In this document: piece by piece, positions 1-11,526 of the stretch
How the letters are laid out: each line of letters begins with the position of its first letter
How positions within the stretch are numbered: position 1 is the first letter of the stretch
Source: Chlorokybus atmophyticus
Lineage: Eukaryota > Streptophyta > Chlorokybophyceae > Chlorokybales > Chlorokybaceae
Direction of reading: 5' to 3'
Assembly: GCA_009103225.1 (NCBI GenBank)
Contig: RHPI01000029.1
Span: 1 to 38,172 of the forward strand
DNA length: 38,172 bases
Position numbers and translations under genes: made by a program
Notes under the pieces: model-generated
The model's input: the letters and a program-made list of their open reading frames with translations, nothing else
Told to the model about the DNA's origin: nothing
The model's database searches: none

Positions 1-135
1 GTGTATTGTTTCGTCATCCGCTATGACTTATGAGCAACATTGCGATTTGTCTCAGCATTGCGAATTGTGGGACGACTGCGATGATGTGCTTTCCTGTTGG
101 CAAGATGCACAACGTAAGTTTGTCACGCGAATGCA

Positions 136-3100
136 ATGTTGTTTTTTGTGCGGGCATGTACAGTTTACTCTGCTGCTGCTACTTATCGTTCAATGTATCG
201 ACGATCAGTATCCACCGTTGCACCATATGATTTGGCTAATGTTTTTATGTCCGATTATACCAAGTGTGATAGTGATTACTACCAATGCCATCGATGTAGT
301 CACGGGTCGGAGCGTTCCAGTTATATTGTATTACACAACGCAGTGTACATTCGCAAGTTGTTGGAGATACATCCAATGGTAGTGCAGATGTTGTCCCTTG
401 TTAACACGTCCATGGCGCTTTGCGACTTATATAACTCATACAGTTTCACTTCGGGCCAAATTCAGCAGTTGAATATGATTAACGGTCCGTTTATCACTTG
501 GGATGAGTTTACACATCAGAACCAACATGCCATCTTGTTGCTGGAGTTGTTGAGCGAGCTATTATCGTCCAACACTCTGGTTCAGAAATATCAGGCCTTG
601 GCAGAACAACCATTTGGTTTTGACGGCATCCCCACTGTCGGTTCATCTACTATTCGTAGCATTGTGTCTCGTGCACAGGATCGTAATCCTTTGAACATTG
701 CTGGTGAATCAGCATACACATACGTTTTAACCACTTTGTTGCCATTTCCTTCGCGCAGCACAGTTGAAGTCACAGTGGACACCATGTTGCGCGTTGGACA
801 TATGTCGCTGCGTGAGCCTTGTGTTCCTCTTTTGATACACATGGATACAGGTGGTGTGTACAATATTCCTGGTTTAACTGTTGAGTCTGCTCTGTTTCCC
901 ATGTTGTTTCCGCACAATTGTGGGTTCTTTGATGGTAATGTGTACAGCAGACTGTCAGACTATGTCAAGTTCCGTCTTACACAATCGTTCTGTGTTTTCA
1001 CATTGTACAAGCCTTATTTGCTGTTGATGTACCAAATCCGTCAATCACTTCTTACAGTCAGAAAGTGCCGCGAAGTTGCTGTGGACGCTAATATTGAAAA
1101 GTTCCTCAAACACGACCTAATGCCACAATTAACGATGCCATCAAAAACGCTGTAAAATTTCGTGTCCCTGGTGACATCATTGGATCTTCGAGTTGGCATC
1201 GACAAAAGTTGAGTGAGCTGCTGTGTCTGGTTGAGCATTGGGGTATGCCTCATCTCTTTGTCACCATGACTGCAGATGAAGTGTCCAGTACCAAATTCCC
1301 TGAGATCATTGATTTGCAGAATGTTCTCCACAATGTCTCCACGCAACTTAGTTGGCGCGATGCCCCTGTGGAGTGCGCACGTTTGTTTCATCATCGGTTC
1401 AGCACCTTCTTTGAAGAATATATCATGCAAAAGGATATCCTTGGACGTGTGATGCACTATGTTATCAGGTATGAAACACAACACCGTGGATCTTTGCATG
1501 CACATGTTATGTTGTGGTTACATCCCGACGATGTTAAACGAGTTTGCAGTGAAATCACTGCGTTTATCCCCGGAGATTTTAACCATGCAAATCAGCAAAT
1601 CATTGTACCAACTGATTCTAAACTGCGAGTCCTTTATGAATATGTTGTACGCAAGCAAATGCACAAGTGTTCTGATGTTGGCAGTGGCTGCAGAGCATTT
1701 GACAATAAGTGCGACATGGGCTTTCCGTATCCCGTACAACCAGATCGTCGACCTCAGTTCAACACAGAAACGCGCAGGTACGATTATTACAGACCACGCA
1801 CTTGTGACCGCAATGTTGTTCCCACACATCCAGTGCTTTTCTTGTTGTGGGGTGCTCATTGTGTTGCAAGTCACTGACAGTCATTGGAGCAAGTATTTAG
1901 TCAAGTACACAACAAAAATGGAACCTTGTGGCACTGTTGATGATGCATTAGACACCAATGCACTCGGTTTGCAAGTATTGACTGTTAACGAATTGCGCAT
2001 ATTGAACACAATGTACTTGTCCAAACCCATTGCTCCAGCTGAAGCTGCTTTGATATGTTTGGATATTCCCATCATGCAAATGTCGTCCAATGTAACATAT
2101 GTTGACACGCATTTGCCTAACAATCGTTCTCGCATAGTGAACAGTCGTGCACGGACAGTAATTGTGCATCCCATTCATCGTTATTGTGTCAGGCCTGACG
2201 AGGTAGAAAGAGTCACAGTGTACAACTACTTTCGACAGTACATGCACCGAGATGGAGACACTGTGCCACATAACACTGTGCGTACTCTAAGAGACAGACT
2301 GAATGCATTCGTTTATGAGTTAGCTGTCCCGCGCATCATCAGATTCACGGATTACCATCCTGTACACAGCACTGAAGGGTTTTGTTTCAATTTGCTTCTT
2401 CAGCGGGTTACTTTTCGCTCTGAAGTTGATATGATTTCTTTGAACAACCAATCACGCACTTACTATAAAGAATGTGTGTTGCGGGGTTTCATCAACAACA
2501 CAAACCGCAGTTTGTTGACACATGTCACGCGCTATGCCGAACGTCATCTATACAATGATGTTAAGATTCACCATATGATGAATGCCATGATGCAGACCAC
2601 TGATAATGCTATTAATGCCTTGTCTATGGCTGCAGCTGGTCCGACAGACAGTCAAACTGCACCAGAACCTACTACGCAGTATCCAACAGCTTCATCATCC
2701 AATCCTGCATCTCCAGCTTCAACTGTGACAACGGACTCAGATGTATCGGCGCCAATGTTTCAAGGTACATTGAATGTTGAGGAGTTTGCGTTTGCGAACA
2801 ATCTCTCTTTGACCAGCCAGCAAGAATGCACCGCAAGTAGTATCATTGCAACACCGGTTGGTCTACATGTGATATCTGGTTGTCCAGGAACAGGCAAAAC
2901 ATTTTTGACCAAATTCATCACTCACAAGTTGCGCGTTGCTGGGATACCTGTTTTACTCAGTGCTACAACTGGCGCTGCGGCTTTGCGGCTCAGCTCATCA
3001 GCTTCAACTGTACATTCCAACTTCGCAATACCTGTCAACGGTCAGCAACTCCGGTTTGTAACTGCTATGGATGATGCTTACAAACTGTTACATCATTGTC

Positions 3101-3813
3101 GAGTATTTATTATTGACGAGTTTTCCATGATGACATCGCGGTTGTTTGACTTGGTGATGCTGCGCTTACAGCAAGTTCATGGACCAGAATTTCTACAAAC
3201 AATCGGCGTTGTATTGGTTGGTGACCACAAGCAACTGCCAGCAGTTTGTGGACACAAAGTCCAAGACACATCGCAGGTTTGCCACAAATGCCATATTTCT
3301 GCATCACAGAGGTGGCCATTACGTAAGCAACATTTTTTATCTGTTTCAGTGCGTCATGCTTCAGACCCTCTGTTTGCTGAATTCTTGATTCAGATTCGTT
3401 CTGGCATACCCAGTTCAACAGAGATAGCAGATGCGTTAGGTGGCTGTCTGGTCACTTCGGAGTACTTACAACAGTTACCAAGTGATGCAACCATATTGTG
3501 TTCACATGTACAAGACACACTGGCTTTCAACAGCATGATTGTGAGACAACGTTTTGCAGCCGATACCATTGTGCCAATACAAATTACTTCTAATGCAGTG
3601 AACGTGCCCGAGCTACACGACTGGATTCACAAGCCCAAGTTCAACTTATTACCTTCAGTCGCCAAGGGAGCAAAGGTGTTGGTTTTAGAAAACGTTTCAC
3701 TGCAAGATGGTGTAGCCAATGGGTCTTTGGGAACAGTGACGCAGTTTAGATACTACAAAGGTAATGTGAGCAGTTCCTGGGGATTGACGTTGATAATTGG
3801 TAAGTCCAGTTAG
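136..3813 (+). pseudogene. Helitron Rep-helicase (HUH Rep plus PIF1-like helicase), frameshifted and 3'-truncated
   Basis: This is the replication initiator/helicase of a rolling-circle Helitron transposon, about 1,220 codons spread over three frames. Frame segments are 136-1155, about 1128-1877 and about 1860-3813. The first holds the N-terminal Helitron-like region (a PMLFPH motif near 900). The second holds the HUH nuclease: RGSLHAHVMLW near 1485-1515 gives the metal-binding His-hydrophobic-His, and the third frame opens with the tyrosine motif SKYLVKYTTK near 1890-1920. The third also carries a PIF1-type helicase: Walker A GCPGTGKT at about 2878-2901, Walker B IIDEF near 3109-3123, and GDHKQLP near 3222-3242. 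Two one-base frame changes (near 1129 and 1865) break it. The helicase stops at 3813 before the usual C-terminal motifs (the KSQG type), so it is truncated unless spliced at the GTAAGT near 3800. It is more AT-rich than the downstream genes. Confidence 0.85.
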
Positions 3814-4130
3814 TGTTGCGCAATGGTGTGACATATGTTGCATCATTTGGCGATATGATACGATGTTGCGCAACGTTGTTTGATATCGACGCATATCGCG
3901 AGTGTTTGAGCATGTTAGATCGATGTTGCACAACATTGCACTACATGCTGCCAAGTTGGACGATATTGCTTTAGGCGACATGGTACGCTGTTGCGCAACG
4001 TTGTTTGATATCAACGGATATCGCATGATGTTTGTGCATGAATGAACGATGTTGCAAAACATTGCGTTATATGGTTCCATGTTCGACGATATGGAACCAT
4101 ATCGCGTAAGATGAACTGCATCTCATGACC
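3814..4130. repeat. Imperfect tandem repeat, ~60-bp units in ~125-bp higher-order period
   Basis: TTGCGCAAC-type palindromes recur at 3816, 3866, about 3926, 3991 and about 4050. The two best copies (3862-3899 and about 3986-4025) share a 38-bp core containing GTTGCGCAACGTTG and are 125 bp apart. The intervening units carry diverged TTGCACAACA and TTGCAAAACA. It directly follows the truncated Helitron helicase and may be part of that element's non-coding tail, but no Helitron 3' hairpin/CTRR end was recognised. Confidence 0.6.
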
Positions 4131-4535
4131 ACACTGTACGCATGTACGGTTTGATGACATGGCACATTCAGTTGATTGCCGTATCACCCGTCATCCAACC
4201 ATGCTTTGTATGCAATCATCTCCTCCACCCCATCAACTCTTCTGACCAATCCCATGGCGGCATGGCTTAGCACGTGGTGTTCTGCCGACACAGACCCTTT
4301 TCCTTGCCACGCAGATATACATAGGCAATATATCTGGCGCTGCTGTAAATGTACACCAGTTGAAACATCAAGTCGCAGGGCACTGTGCATACATGCCTGT
4401 CGCATCACCTGCCTCAGACACCTGCCCATCGTCGGAAACTGTCACCTCAGCCAGACACAGGTAACAACGTGGCTCAGTTGGCCTCTGTTTGATCTCGAAC
4501 CTGTGAGTCATTAGTTGGCGAGCGTTACATTGACA

Positions 4536-5653
4536 ATGCACTTGGTTGACAGCATGGACTTTAACGGAAAAGACCTGTTCGAGAGGCTCCACGCTCAAAT
4601 TTCCAATGACGAACCTGGCTCTAAGCGTCCACGTACCAGTAGCTCTGGAGGTGATGCGCCTGGTCGTCCGCTGACAGCGAAACAACTGGTAGCATGTGAC
4701 TCAGCAGGAATCACTCCCGACAAGCTTGAGGGGCTATTCACCAAGCCAGAGGCCGATAAGTTAATTCGCCCTGCCAAAGAGAGAGCTCAAGAGTTTCGCA
4801 TAAACCACGGGGACTCTATTGCAACTGGTGAGAAGCGGAAAATGTACACTGACACACTGTGGTGCATGTGTTAACTGATGCAAGTATGTGTAGGAACATG
4901 CATCTACTACCTCAGAAAGCTCGGCATCGACATTTCTGATGACCTGAAGCGCCAAGTAGCTTACAAGCTGTGGGACACTCTGATGCGCAAGGACAACCCA
5001 GAGCTTCCTGATAATGCAGAGCCAATTTACGCTAATCAGGTATGTATCAATGTGACACTGGGTCATTGGCCAAATACCTGTACTTAACAGATGTTTCACA
5101 GGTGTTCGAGCTGGTTCACATTCGCAAAGTTTGCAACTGGGAGACAGCGCGTTTCATGTCGCAAGGAAAGGCAGAAAAAATCATTGAGCAAATCAACAAA
5201 GCAGACCCAAGGGAAGCTCCAGTAGCAAATGTTGCTGCCAATGAGGTGTGTGGTTATCCAAGTTGATGATGGGATTACTGTGCTTGCCAAGATTAGTCGC
5301 GATGCGTGAGAATGCTATGGTTGCGTAGCAGAGTTCAACAACAATGGGCACATCAAGCCAGAACCCATGCAGTCGCTCCATCTTTTGTTACACTTCTGTT
5401 TTTGCATTGGCTCCCTTTGTTCATATCCTGTACCCGTGGTCTGTTGCCTTGCTTCTACTTCGCTACGCATATATGTTCCATATTCAACATCAATCTCGGA
5501 TGTGTACTGCAGCATTCATAGTACCATTGTTCTTTGCAGGTAAACGATGAGGTCCAGATGATCCTGCGATCCTCGGCAGCAAGAAACAGCATCAATGCCA
5601 ACACCAACATTCGCGCCTCTGCACGTAACTCAAAAAACGTGCGCAACCCATAA
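4536..5653 (+). CDS. Spliced four-exon gene, protein of unknown function (about 231 aa)
   Basis: I do not recognise the protein. Four exons join in frame. Exon 1 is 4536-4827 (first ATG 4536), with intron 4828-4893 (GTGAGA...TGTAG, a CTGAT branch-like sequence). Exon 2 is 4894-5039, with intron 5040-5101 (GTATGT...CACAG). Exon 3 is 5102-5245, with a longer intron 5246-5539 (GTGTGT...TGCAG). Exon 4 is 5540-5653 (TAA). The codon phase is kept at every junction, which is strong evidence of a real gene. The N-terminus has a KRPRTSSSGG stretch that could be a nuclear localisation signal (residues about 28-37). The middle is helical and charged, and the C-terminus is Asn/Arg-rich. A GIY-YIG nuclease frame begins 8 bp after the stop, so the two may be co-transcribed or alternatively spliced together. 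Confidence 0.6.
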
Positions 5654-5661
5654 ACACAGGT

Positions 5662-6012
5662 GTGAAGTTTATCTACAAGTTGACGCATGTGGCAACACAG
5701 AAAGTATATATCGGTCAAAGTAACCACCCAGGTCGACGTTATAAGGAACATCGTAGACACCCGCCTAAGAAAATGTTGCCTGACTTAGATAGCAGTAAAC
5801 CTTTTGAAGAGCAAGTGCAGTTGGAAGTATTAGATAAAGGACATTGCAAGGCGCGAATAGATTGGTTAGAAGCTATGTATATCGCCCAATACGACTCTCG
5901 AGGGTGCAAAGGTTACAATATGGATGAATGCAACCCAGCGAGGTTCAAAGCATTTTGGGCGCGCCGACGTAGTGGTAGCGGTTTTGGCAATAAGAAAAAG
6001 AAAAAAGAGTGA
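5662..6012 (+). CDS. GIY-YIG family endonuclease, small (about 116 aa)
   Basis: GIY-YIG nucleases cut DNA with one catalytic module; they occur in homing endonucleases, phages, large DNA viruses and mobile elements. The N-terminus reads FIYKLTHVATQKVYIGQS, followed by a conserved Arg-containing RRYKEHRRH helix, which is the GIY...YIG signature (the first G is F here). A Glu that could be catalytic lies in WLEAMYIAQY (residues about 70-79). The tail is basic (NKKKKKE). The frame has no ATG upstream of the domain: it begins at GTG 5662 just after an acceptor-like ACACAG, so either the original ATG mutated to GTG or an upstream exon is spliced on, perhaps from the preceding gene. No other domain is visible. 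It could be the nuclease of an unidentified mobile element spanning 4.5-8.9 kb. Confidence 0.65.
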   Translation: MKFIYKLTHVATQKVYIGQSNHPGRRYKEHRRHPPKKMLPDLDSSKPFEEQVQLEVLDKGHCKARIDWLEAMYIAQYDSRGCKGYNMDECNPARFKAFWARRRSGSGFGNKKKKKE

Positions 6013-6147
6013 AACTGGCTGTTGTTTGAGTAGGTCACCATGTGTGTTGGACAGTTTGTGTGACACCATGCTTTGGTGTCGATATAATCAATGGGTGCAT
6101 ATTGGTGGTGAGCTTCATAAATGTACGTATGCTACGTATGCAAGAAC

Positions 6148-6295
6148 TCGTCATGCGACACTGCCCCATACCATTCCATATCATAACATACGGTGTCACA
6201 GCGATTGATATGCCAACATATGATGTCATATAGCAAGATATGGCAGAATGTAAAACGACGTCAATGGACATTGAGAGTTCCCTGTGCGTCATGTT
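6148..6295. repeat. Left arm of ~150-bp imperfect inverted repeat flanking the RING gene
   Basis: Read on the minus strand this matches 8692-8838 over nearly its whole length. Shared runs include CATATGACATCATATG, GCACAGGGAACTC and AATGTCCA; the left arm has about 20 extra bases in the middle. The two arms enclose the RING-finger gene, with its 3' end only about 40 bp away. Confidence 0.6.
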
Positions 6296-6333
6296 AACAC
6301 ACGAGGAACACGGGTTCCATGATACAGGTCTAC

Positions 6334-8488
6334 TCAGGGGGGGGGTGGCTGCGAAGGCCCAGCGCCAGCAGCACCGGTATTGTGTGTGTCAACATCCTCA
6401 TCATTGTCACTGCTGCTGAGTTCATATACAGGGAAATCGGGGAGCTCTACACCACGTCGTGGGCGCTGCATAAAAATAAGTTGAAAGCGGCGGCAGAAAG
6501 GACACTCAACTTGAGGGTGAGATCCTGTGCGCAGCTTCTTCAAGCACTGACGGCACAGTGTAGCTCCGCAACATGGCATTGGTAACAACACTTCCACTGG
6601 CTTCTGCTCGCAACAGATCCCGCATGTGTTGTCTTCACTGTCTACCACGCGCTTGCCCTTGTAGTCCTGGCGCACATGTTGCTGCATTTCTTCGGTTGTT
6701 GCTGCTTCACGCAGCAACGGGGCAACTGTGCAGAGGTAGGTACAAAGCTTCTCCCATAGTGTTTGGTATAGTTGCAGTTGCAGCTGCCTTTTAACATCTC
6801 TGCGATTGAGGAGCGATACCTGGCACACCAACCAATGAACACCAAGGTGTTGCATTTGTTGATAATTGTCATAATTGTAATTGTTCAGTACCTGTCCGTC
6901 AAGGTCGATCTCTTTCAACATGTATTTTGCCAAGCTGTCCAACTCCTTTCTGGTGACTTCCAGTTCCTGCTGGAAGCTCTCGAACTGCACGCCATCGGGT
7001 TCAACACGCTCAGGAAATCGCCAGTTTGCCGTTTGAAGACGCAGGACGCTTGTCAACTCTGAGATCTACAACAGAAAGTCAGTTGCTGGAAAATCTAACA
7101 GTGTAGCAACACACACCTTTTTTTGTGTGCAGCAATTGTCTGGTTGGATTCTCCAATCTGGCATTGCAGGCGCGCCAATCTTGCATCATTACGCTCATTG
7201 TGTTGCTGCAACTGTGTGGCCGTGCGCTGAACTTCTGTCAGCTGCTTGCGTAAACCCACGATGCTTGCTGCGTCTGCGTTTTTGACACTTTCTGCCATTT
7301 TAACGTGCTCAGCACGCTCTTCGTGTAATGCACGCTCCAGGTCAGCAGAGCGTTGTTCTGCAGCAGCATGGCCTGCACGCAGACCATTGATTTCACTGAT
7401 CACTTTCAACAGCTTTGCAGCGATCTGGGGATCAGGCTGTGTCTGGTTGCGGCGTAGCTGCTCTGCTTGCTTCAGGTTACGCTCACGAGGACTGTGTTCT
7501 CATCAACTAGTTTAAAATCTGCCAACAATGCCATCAGTGGTGTGTGTCAAAACAATGCCACAATTTCCCTTACTTTCATTGTGTAGACGAGCGTTGTTTT
7601 GTACTTCACGAGTCAGGTGGCCACTGAAGGTGTCGATAGCAGCACGCATAAGCTCAGGTGTAAATTGGTGAGTTGGCAACCGCGGCATTGCTTCCCCTGC
7701 GTTCATATAGTTCACGGATCAGGTGGGAACCTATGCAACGATCACATTGATCACCTGTTTCAGCGTCAGTGACATAAGACGTGGTGGGAGTATCAGGCGC
7801 CATAGACAAGTTCCTACGGCGCTTAGACGGAGTCACACGAAGACCTGTTGGGATACATGCATTCAATGAAACCGCTACTGTCACCACGAAGCAGTCACAT
7901 ACCTGTGGGCACCGTCAAGGCACTGGCATTGGAGTCTTCAATAAGATTAGGATCGTATAAGATTTCGACAGGGTGCAGAACATCATGCAGCGACGGTGGC
8001 AGGGGGGTTGGTTGCTGCAAAGGCCACGTTCCAGCAACTGGCATAAAGGCACCCACAGTAGGATTGAAGTTGTGTCGTGCCACTGCAGCCCGACCCTAAG
8101 TGGCAACAAGTACATAGATGATTACAATCCCACATAAGTCCATCCCATGTGCCATCATGCAAACAGCAACATGCACTCGAAGCAAATTGACAGTGACATT
8201 GCGCATTGTTAAACTCTCAAGCTGTGGAACAGTTTACTATTCAAACATGCACAATGCATGCTACCATGCAGGACTCACCAGATCCAACCAGTACTTTAGC
8301 AAGTCGTCTTGCTGTTGGCGTGTTAATGCATTGAAGGCGTCCTTGTGAACACCGCTAGTAAGGTGAGACCTGAAATTTTGCACTCCCACTCTGGCGATCC
8401 AGCCTTTGTGTAGGCCCGTGAGGTTGCAGCCATAGATGCAACGGACGAAGTAATTTTCGAAGGTGGCAACACGCCGAGAACCCGCCAT
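6334..8488 (-). CDS. Spliced RING-finger protein with coiled coil (possible E3 ubiquitin ligase)
   Basis: Exon 1 (8488-8279, ATG at 8488) ends at a strong GTGAGT donor. Exon 2 is 8095-7903 and exon 3 begins at 7844; both junctions keep phase. Exon 1 includes YFVRCIYGCN and may be a zinc-binding or DNA-binding module. Downstream frames contain a Pro-rich stretch, a basic KRRR motif, a coiled coil with many Glu/Arg/Gln (about 7409-7120) and a final exon ending at 6334. The final frame has a RING-like cluster at 6624 to about 6497: CGIC, PCCGATLC, RQC, then CPFC. The usual RING histidine position appears replaced. After it comes an acidic Ser/Asp tail and terminal prolines. Exon boundaries between about 7710 and 7075 could not be phased perfectly: a 34-nt intron or an indel near 7700, and a phase mismatch near 7480. 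The gene may be decaying there. It lies inside inverted repeats, so it may be transposon cargo. Confidence 0.6.
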
Positions 8489-8691
8489 GGACCTGAGAAA
8501 GAAGACGACGCAATGCACAAACGAACAACGCGGCCGCTAAGCTCGACAATCTTGGCGTCACTGCTGTCCAAGAGCTTGCATGCGACTTGGTTTCCGGGCC
8601 GTGGTAGTCATCGATCATATCGCCCGGGCGCGTATGATATCCCATCATACGCATGACACATTACGCACGAATCACAGTTTGACTGAATCTC

Positions 8692-8838
8692 TGTTAACAT
8701 GTTGCACAGGGAACTCACAATGTCCAGCGACGCCGCGCCATATTACGTCATATGACATCATATGCCGGCATATTTCGGCTGTGACAACACATGTTATAAT
8801 ATGGAACGATATGGTGCGATGTCGCATGGCATGTCGTA
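8692..8838. repeat. Right arm of ~150-bp imperfect inverted repeat flanking the RING gene
   Basis: Partner of 6148-6295 in inverted orientation. Both arms are rich in CATATG and GATATGG words, which continue as shorter inverted words up to about 9060 (for example CATATGATGTCGTATG). Confidence 0.6.
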
Positions 8839-9472
8839 AGTGTTTGATTGGCAGAGTTCAGTTAAAATGTGACGGATAACCTCAGTTAATATGACGGAAC
8901 CGAAAATCATGTTTGATTGACCTGAACTGAAGCGCATTCCACGCAGGATACCATATGTGTGATATCCAACATATGCTGTTGAGCATATCGCGACATATGA
9001 TGTCGTATGCTAGCACATCATACGATATGTGATCAAGTGACGCCATATGCTGTGCTGCAAAGCCGCGCGTCGCGTATCATTCGGCGAGATTTGTTGTGAC
9101 TGGGCCGGCCGGCATAGTGCACCCAGACACATCACCGCGCACCACGCACGACGGCCCAGTTACATACGGCACCCGCGACTGCCGGGCTGCGCGGCCTGCC
9201 TGCCTCTCATTGGTTAGGCGTCAATAGGTATCGGCCGCTCGATCTGTCGCCCAATCAGCCGCACCGCTAGTTTTACATCAAAGAATCATGTTTGGTTCGA
9301 GGTCTTTTGTTTTACGACAAGTACCTGTTGCCTGTGACAGCAGCCATGGTCCGTACTTACGGATCATGGCTGGTGCGTCTCGTAAGGTAGTTTAGACCAT
9401 GTGTTTCACCGGCAATAAAAACTGATCGGCAATGTTAAAACGCTGCAAATTAACTGTGCTATGGCGGCTAAC

Positions 9473-9510
9473 TACGGTCAGCTGCGGCAACTAAGCCGCA
9501 GCTGACCGTA
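9473..9510. repeat. Perfect hairpin, 16-bp arms, 6-nt loop
   Basis: TACGGTCAGCTGCGGC, loop AACTAA, then the exact reverse complement. It has no T-run and no adjacent gene, so a terminator role is not supported; it resembles other palindromes in the window that look like transposon-end motifs. Confidence 0.8.
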
Positions 9511-9541
9511 TTGGGCCGCCGCTGCTTGTGGCCTGGCGGGC

Positions 9542-9573
9542 GGCCTGGTGCTCCACACCAAGAGCACCAGGCC
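9542..9573. repeat. Perfect hairpin, 12-bp arms, 8-nt loop
   Basis: GGCCTGGTGCTC is followed by an 8-nt spacer and its exact reverse complement. It lies 31 bp after the 9473-9510 hairpin. Confidence 0.8.
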
Positions 9574-10151
9574 ACGCCGCAGAACTGGTCATGCTGGCCT
9601 AGTGGACGACCATGCTAGCACACCAGGCCAAGGGCTTGATAACCATGGCTGCCGCCCACGGCGCCTTAGTTCATACGACAACCACATTGACCACACAGGC
9701 CATGATGTTGGCCTACTGACAAATCTTGCTAACACATGATCATAGCAGCATACATGCAGTACAACAAGATGTTGATAAACAAGTGCAAAGCACATTTCCA
9801 AGTTGTATAGCTACCTGTACGACGAAACAAAAACACTACCACAAGCCTATACATCTAACCTATGCAATGTACATGTCAACAAGCAATGTACGCACACAAC
9901 AGGCGGCTGACAACCGACAGACACGAAAGGTATAAGCACATACAAAAGATACTTGTACCTCTTGCTTAGTATACAGCCCACTCCTCAGTCCCTCCTCCCT
10001 CCAAGTGCGGCCACATCTTGGCTAGTGGGTAGGGCGTGCACATCTGCATGTCTGCGCAAGCACGTGCATATGAGGACGGCAGTCGTCAGTAGCAGACAGT
10101 CACGGAAGAAACCGTCATTATACCAGAATACAAGATTCTCGACCCCCCCCC

Positions 10152-10256
10152 NNNNNNNNNNNNNNNNNNNNNNNNNNNNNNNNNNNNNNNNNNNNNNNNN
10201 NNNNNNNNNNNNNNNNNNNNNNNNNNNNNNNNNNNNNNNNNNNNNNNNNNNNNNNN
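10152..10256. other. Assembly gap (105 N) inside a poly-C tract
   Basis: The N run lies between C8-9 and a C26 tract followed by a CA repeat. Two further single N positions sit in G runs at 11726 and 12197. Reading frames that cross these sites, including the runs of X, are meaningless. Confidence 0.99.
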
Positions 10257-10265
10257 CCCCCCCCC

Positions 10266-10296
<31 letters not shown>

Positions 10297-10753
10297 CACG
10301 CACACACACCTCTTGTGGCCTTGGAGAGCGCAACCCGCTTACTCCCGCTAGGTCTTGAGCCACAGCTTGCCGGGGAGTGCATCCTGGTGTACATGCACAA
10401 CAAACAGGGTACAGTAGAAAGAGTCAGTGGTAGAGGCAGCGCTTTGAGATCAACGCAGCAATAAGCATAGCACAAAGCAATGTATGCTTGTGCTCTCGGT
10501 TGGAGCAGGTCATTGTGTGCTTGAGCACAGCAGGCATGAGCTGGTTAATTAGGCATGTGCACGTGTGCACACAATTGCACATAAACAATGCTCATCGTCA
10601 CACATGTACGTGTGCACATGTGCATGCGCGCACGCATGTACACATGCACGCCCTAGACTTTACGGAGTAACGCTGCCTTATATGCGGCACGGTGGTCAGC
10701 GCTAAGCCCGCGTCAAGTAACTCACTACAGTAACCAATGCATACAGTGATTGG

Positions 10754-10787
10754 CTCATAGGCTGCACTGTGCAGTGCAGCCTATGAG
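10754..10787. repeat. Palindrome of the CTCATAGGC family
   Basis: CTCATAGGCTGCACTG, a TG centre and the exact reverse complement. It is the best-preserved member of a family scattered through 10.7-12.4 kb, with arms CTCATAGGC(T/C)GCACTG. Confidence 0.85.
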
Positions 10788-10991
10788 ACGGTTGTTGTAA
10801 ACCTAAGAGCAACATGTGTGTATGCGTTGGGTATGTGGGTACGTATGTGCGTGCATGATGGAGGCCATTAGATATAGTAAAGCAATTTGCATGCTTGCAC
10901 GCATGCCCATGTGTGTGCACTTGCGCGTGCATGTGCGTATGTGCGCCCATTACCTCCCCCTAGCCCTTTCCCTCTCCTTACCCCTACTCAC

Positions 10992-11070
10992 CTTGCCATT
11001 CAGCAGGTGCATCTAATTGCAGCACCGTCCGGTCCCGCGCCCTGAAAAGAGCAGCATCGCGCTCCCCACC
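10992..11070 (-). pseudogene. Candidate exon B (duplicate of 12562-12482), acceptor apparently lost
   Basis: Its translation ERDAALFRARDRTVLQL aligns with EPDAALLKARDQGGVQL of the 12562-12482 exon. Both end AAG|GTGAG, a good donor. The position matching the upstream copy's TGTCAG acceptor reads TGTCGG here, so the AG is gone and the reading frame start is shifted. It appears to be a decayed duplicate exon of an unrecognised minus-strand gene. Confidence 0.45.
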
Positions 11071-11526
11071 GACAGTGAGGATCAAGTGCAGTGCCTGTTT
11101 TAAACACGATTACCGTATTATAATTGTTTGTACGCGCACAAGCAGTCACGCGTATGCACGCCTAAGCACAGGCGCACGCACACACATGTGTGTGCACGCG
11201 TGCGCGCACAGACATGCGCCTGCGCAAGTACTCGACACATACACAATGCTTGCAGGCATGCGCGCGTGCCTGTGCATGTATTCGGGTGCATATATGCATG
11301 TGTGCACGCGTACGCACAGACAGCCGCCTGTGCCTTCTAGTCACCAGGTATCGTTGGCTCATAGACTGCATTGGTCAGTAGTCTATGAGCCAGCCTATAA
11401 AAACTGTCTCATAGGCTGCACTATAATAGCGTGTAGCCCAACAAATGTGCACTTACGCACAATTGCACACTCATGCACACACTAATTGCACAAACGCACG
11501 CTCATGTGCACACACACTCATCGCAC

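Larger units (their letters stand above)
9061..9950. other. Gene-free interval rich in inverted repeats
   Basis: No convincing coding exon is seen. Inverted words include GACTGGGCCG...CGGCCCAGT (9098-9164), CCATGGTCCGT...ACGGATCATGG (9343-9371), a perfect 16-bp-arm hairpin at 9473-9510 and a 12-bp-arm hairpin at 9542-9573. This is the texture expected of transposon subterminal DNA. Confidence 0.5.

Noticed and set aside
3814-4130. CRISPR array
   Set aside because: Repeat units are diverged, irregularly spaced and lack unique spacers; the context is eukaryotic.
9473-9573. Rho-independent terminators
   Set aside because: The hairpins lack T-runs and the DNA is eukaryotic.
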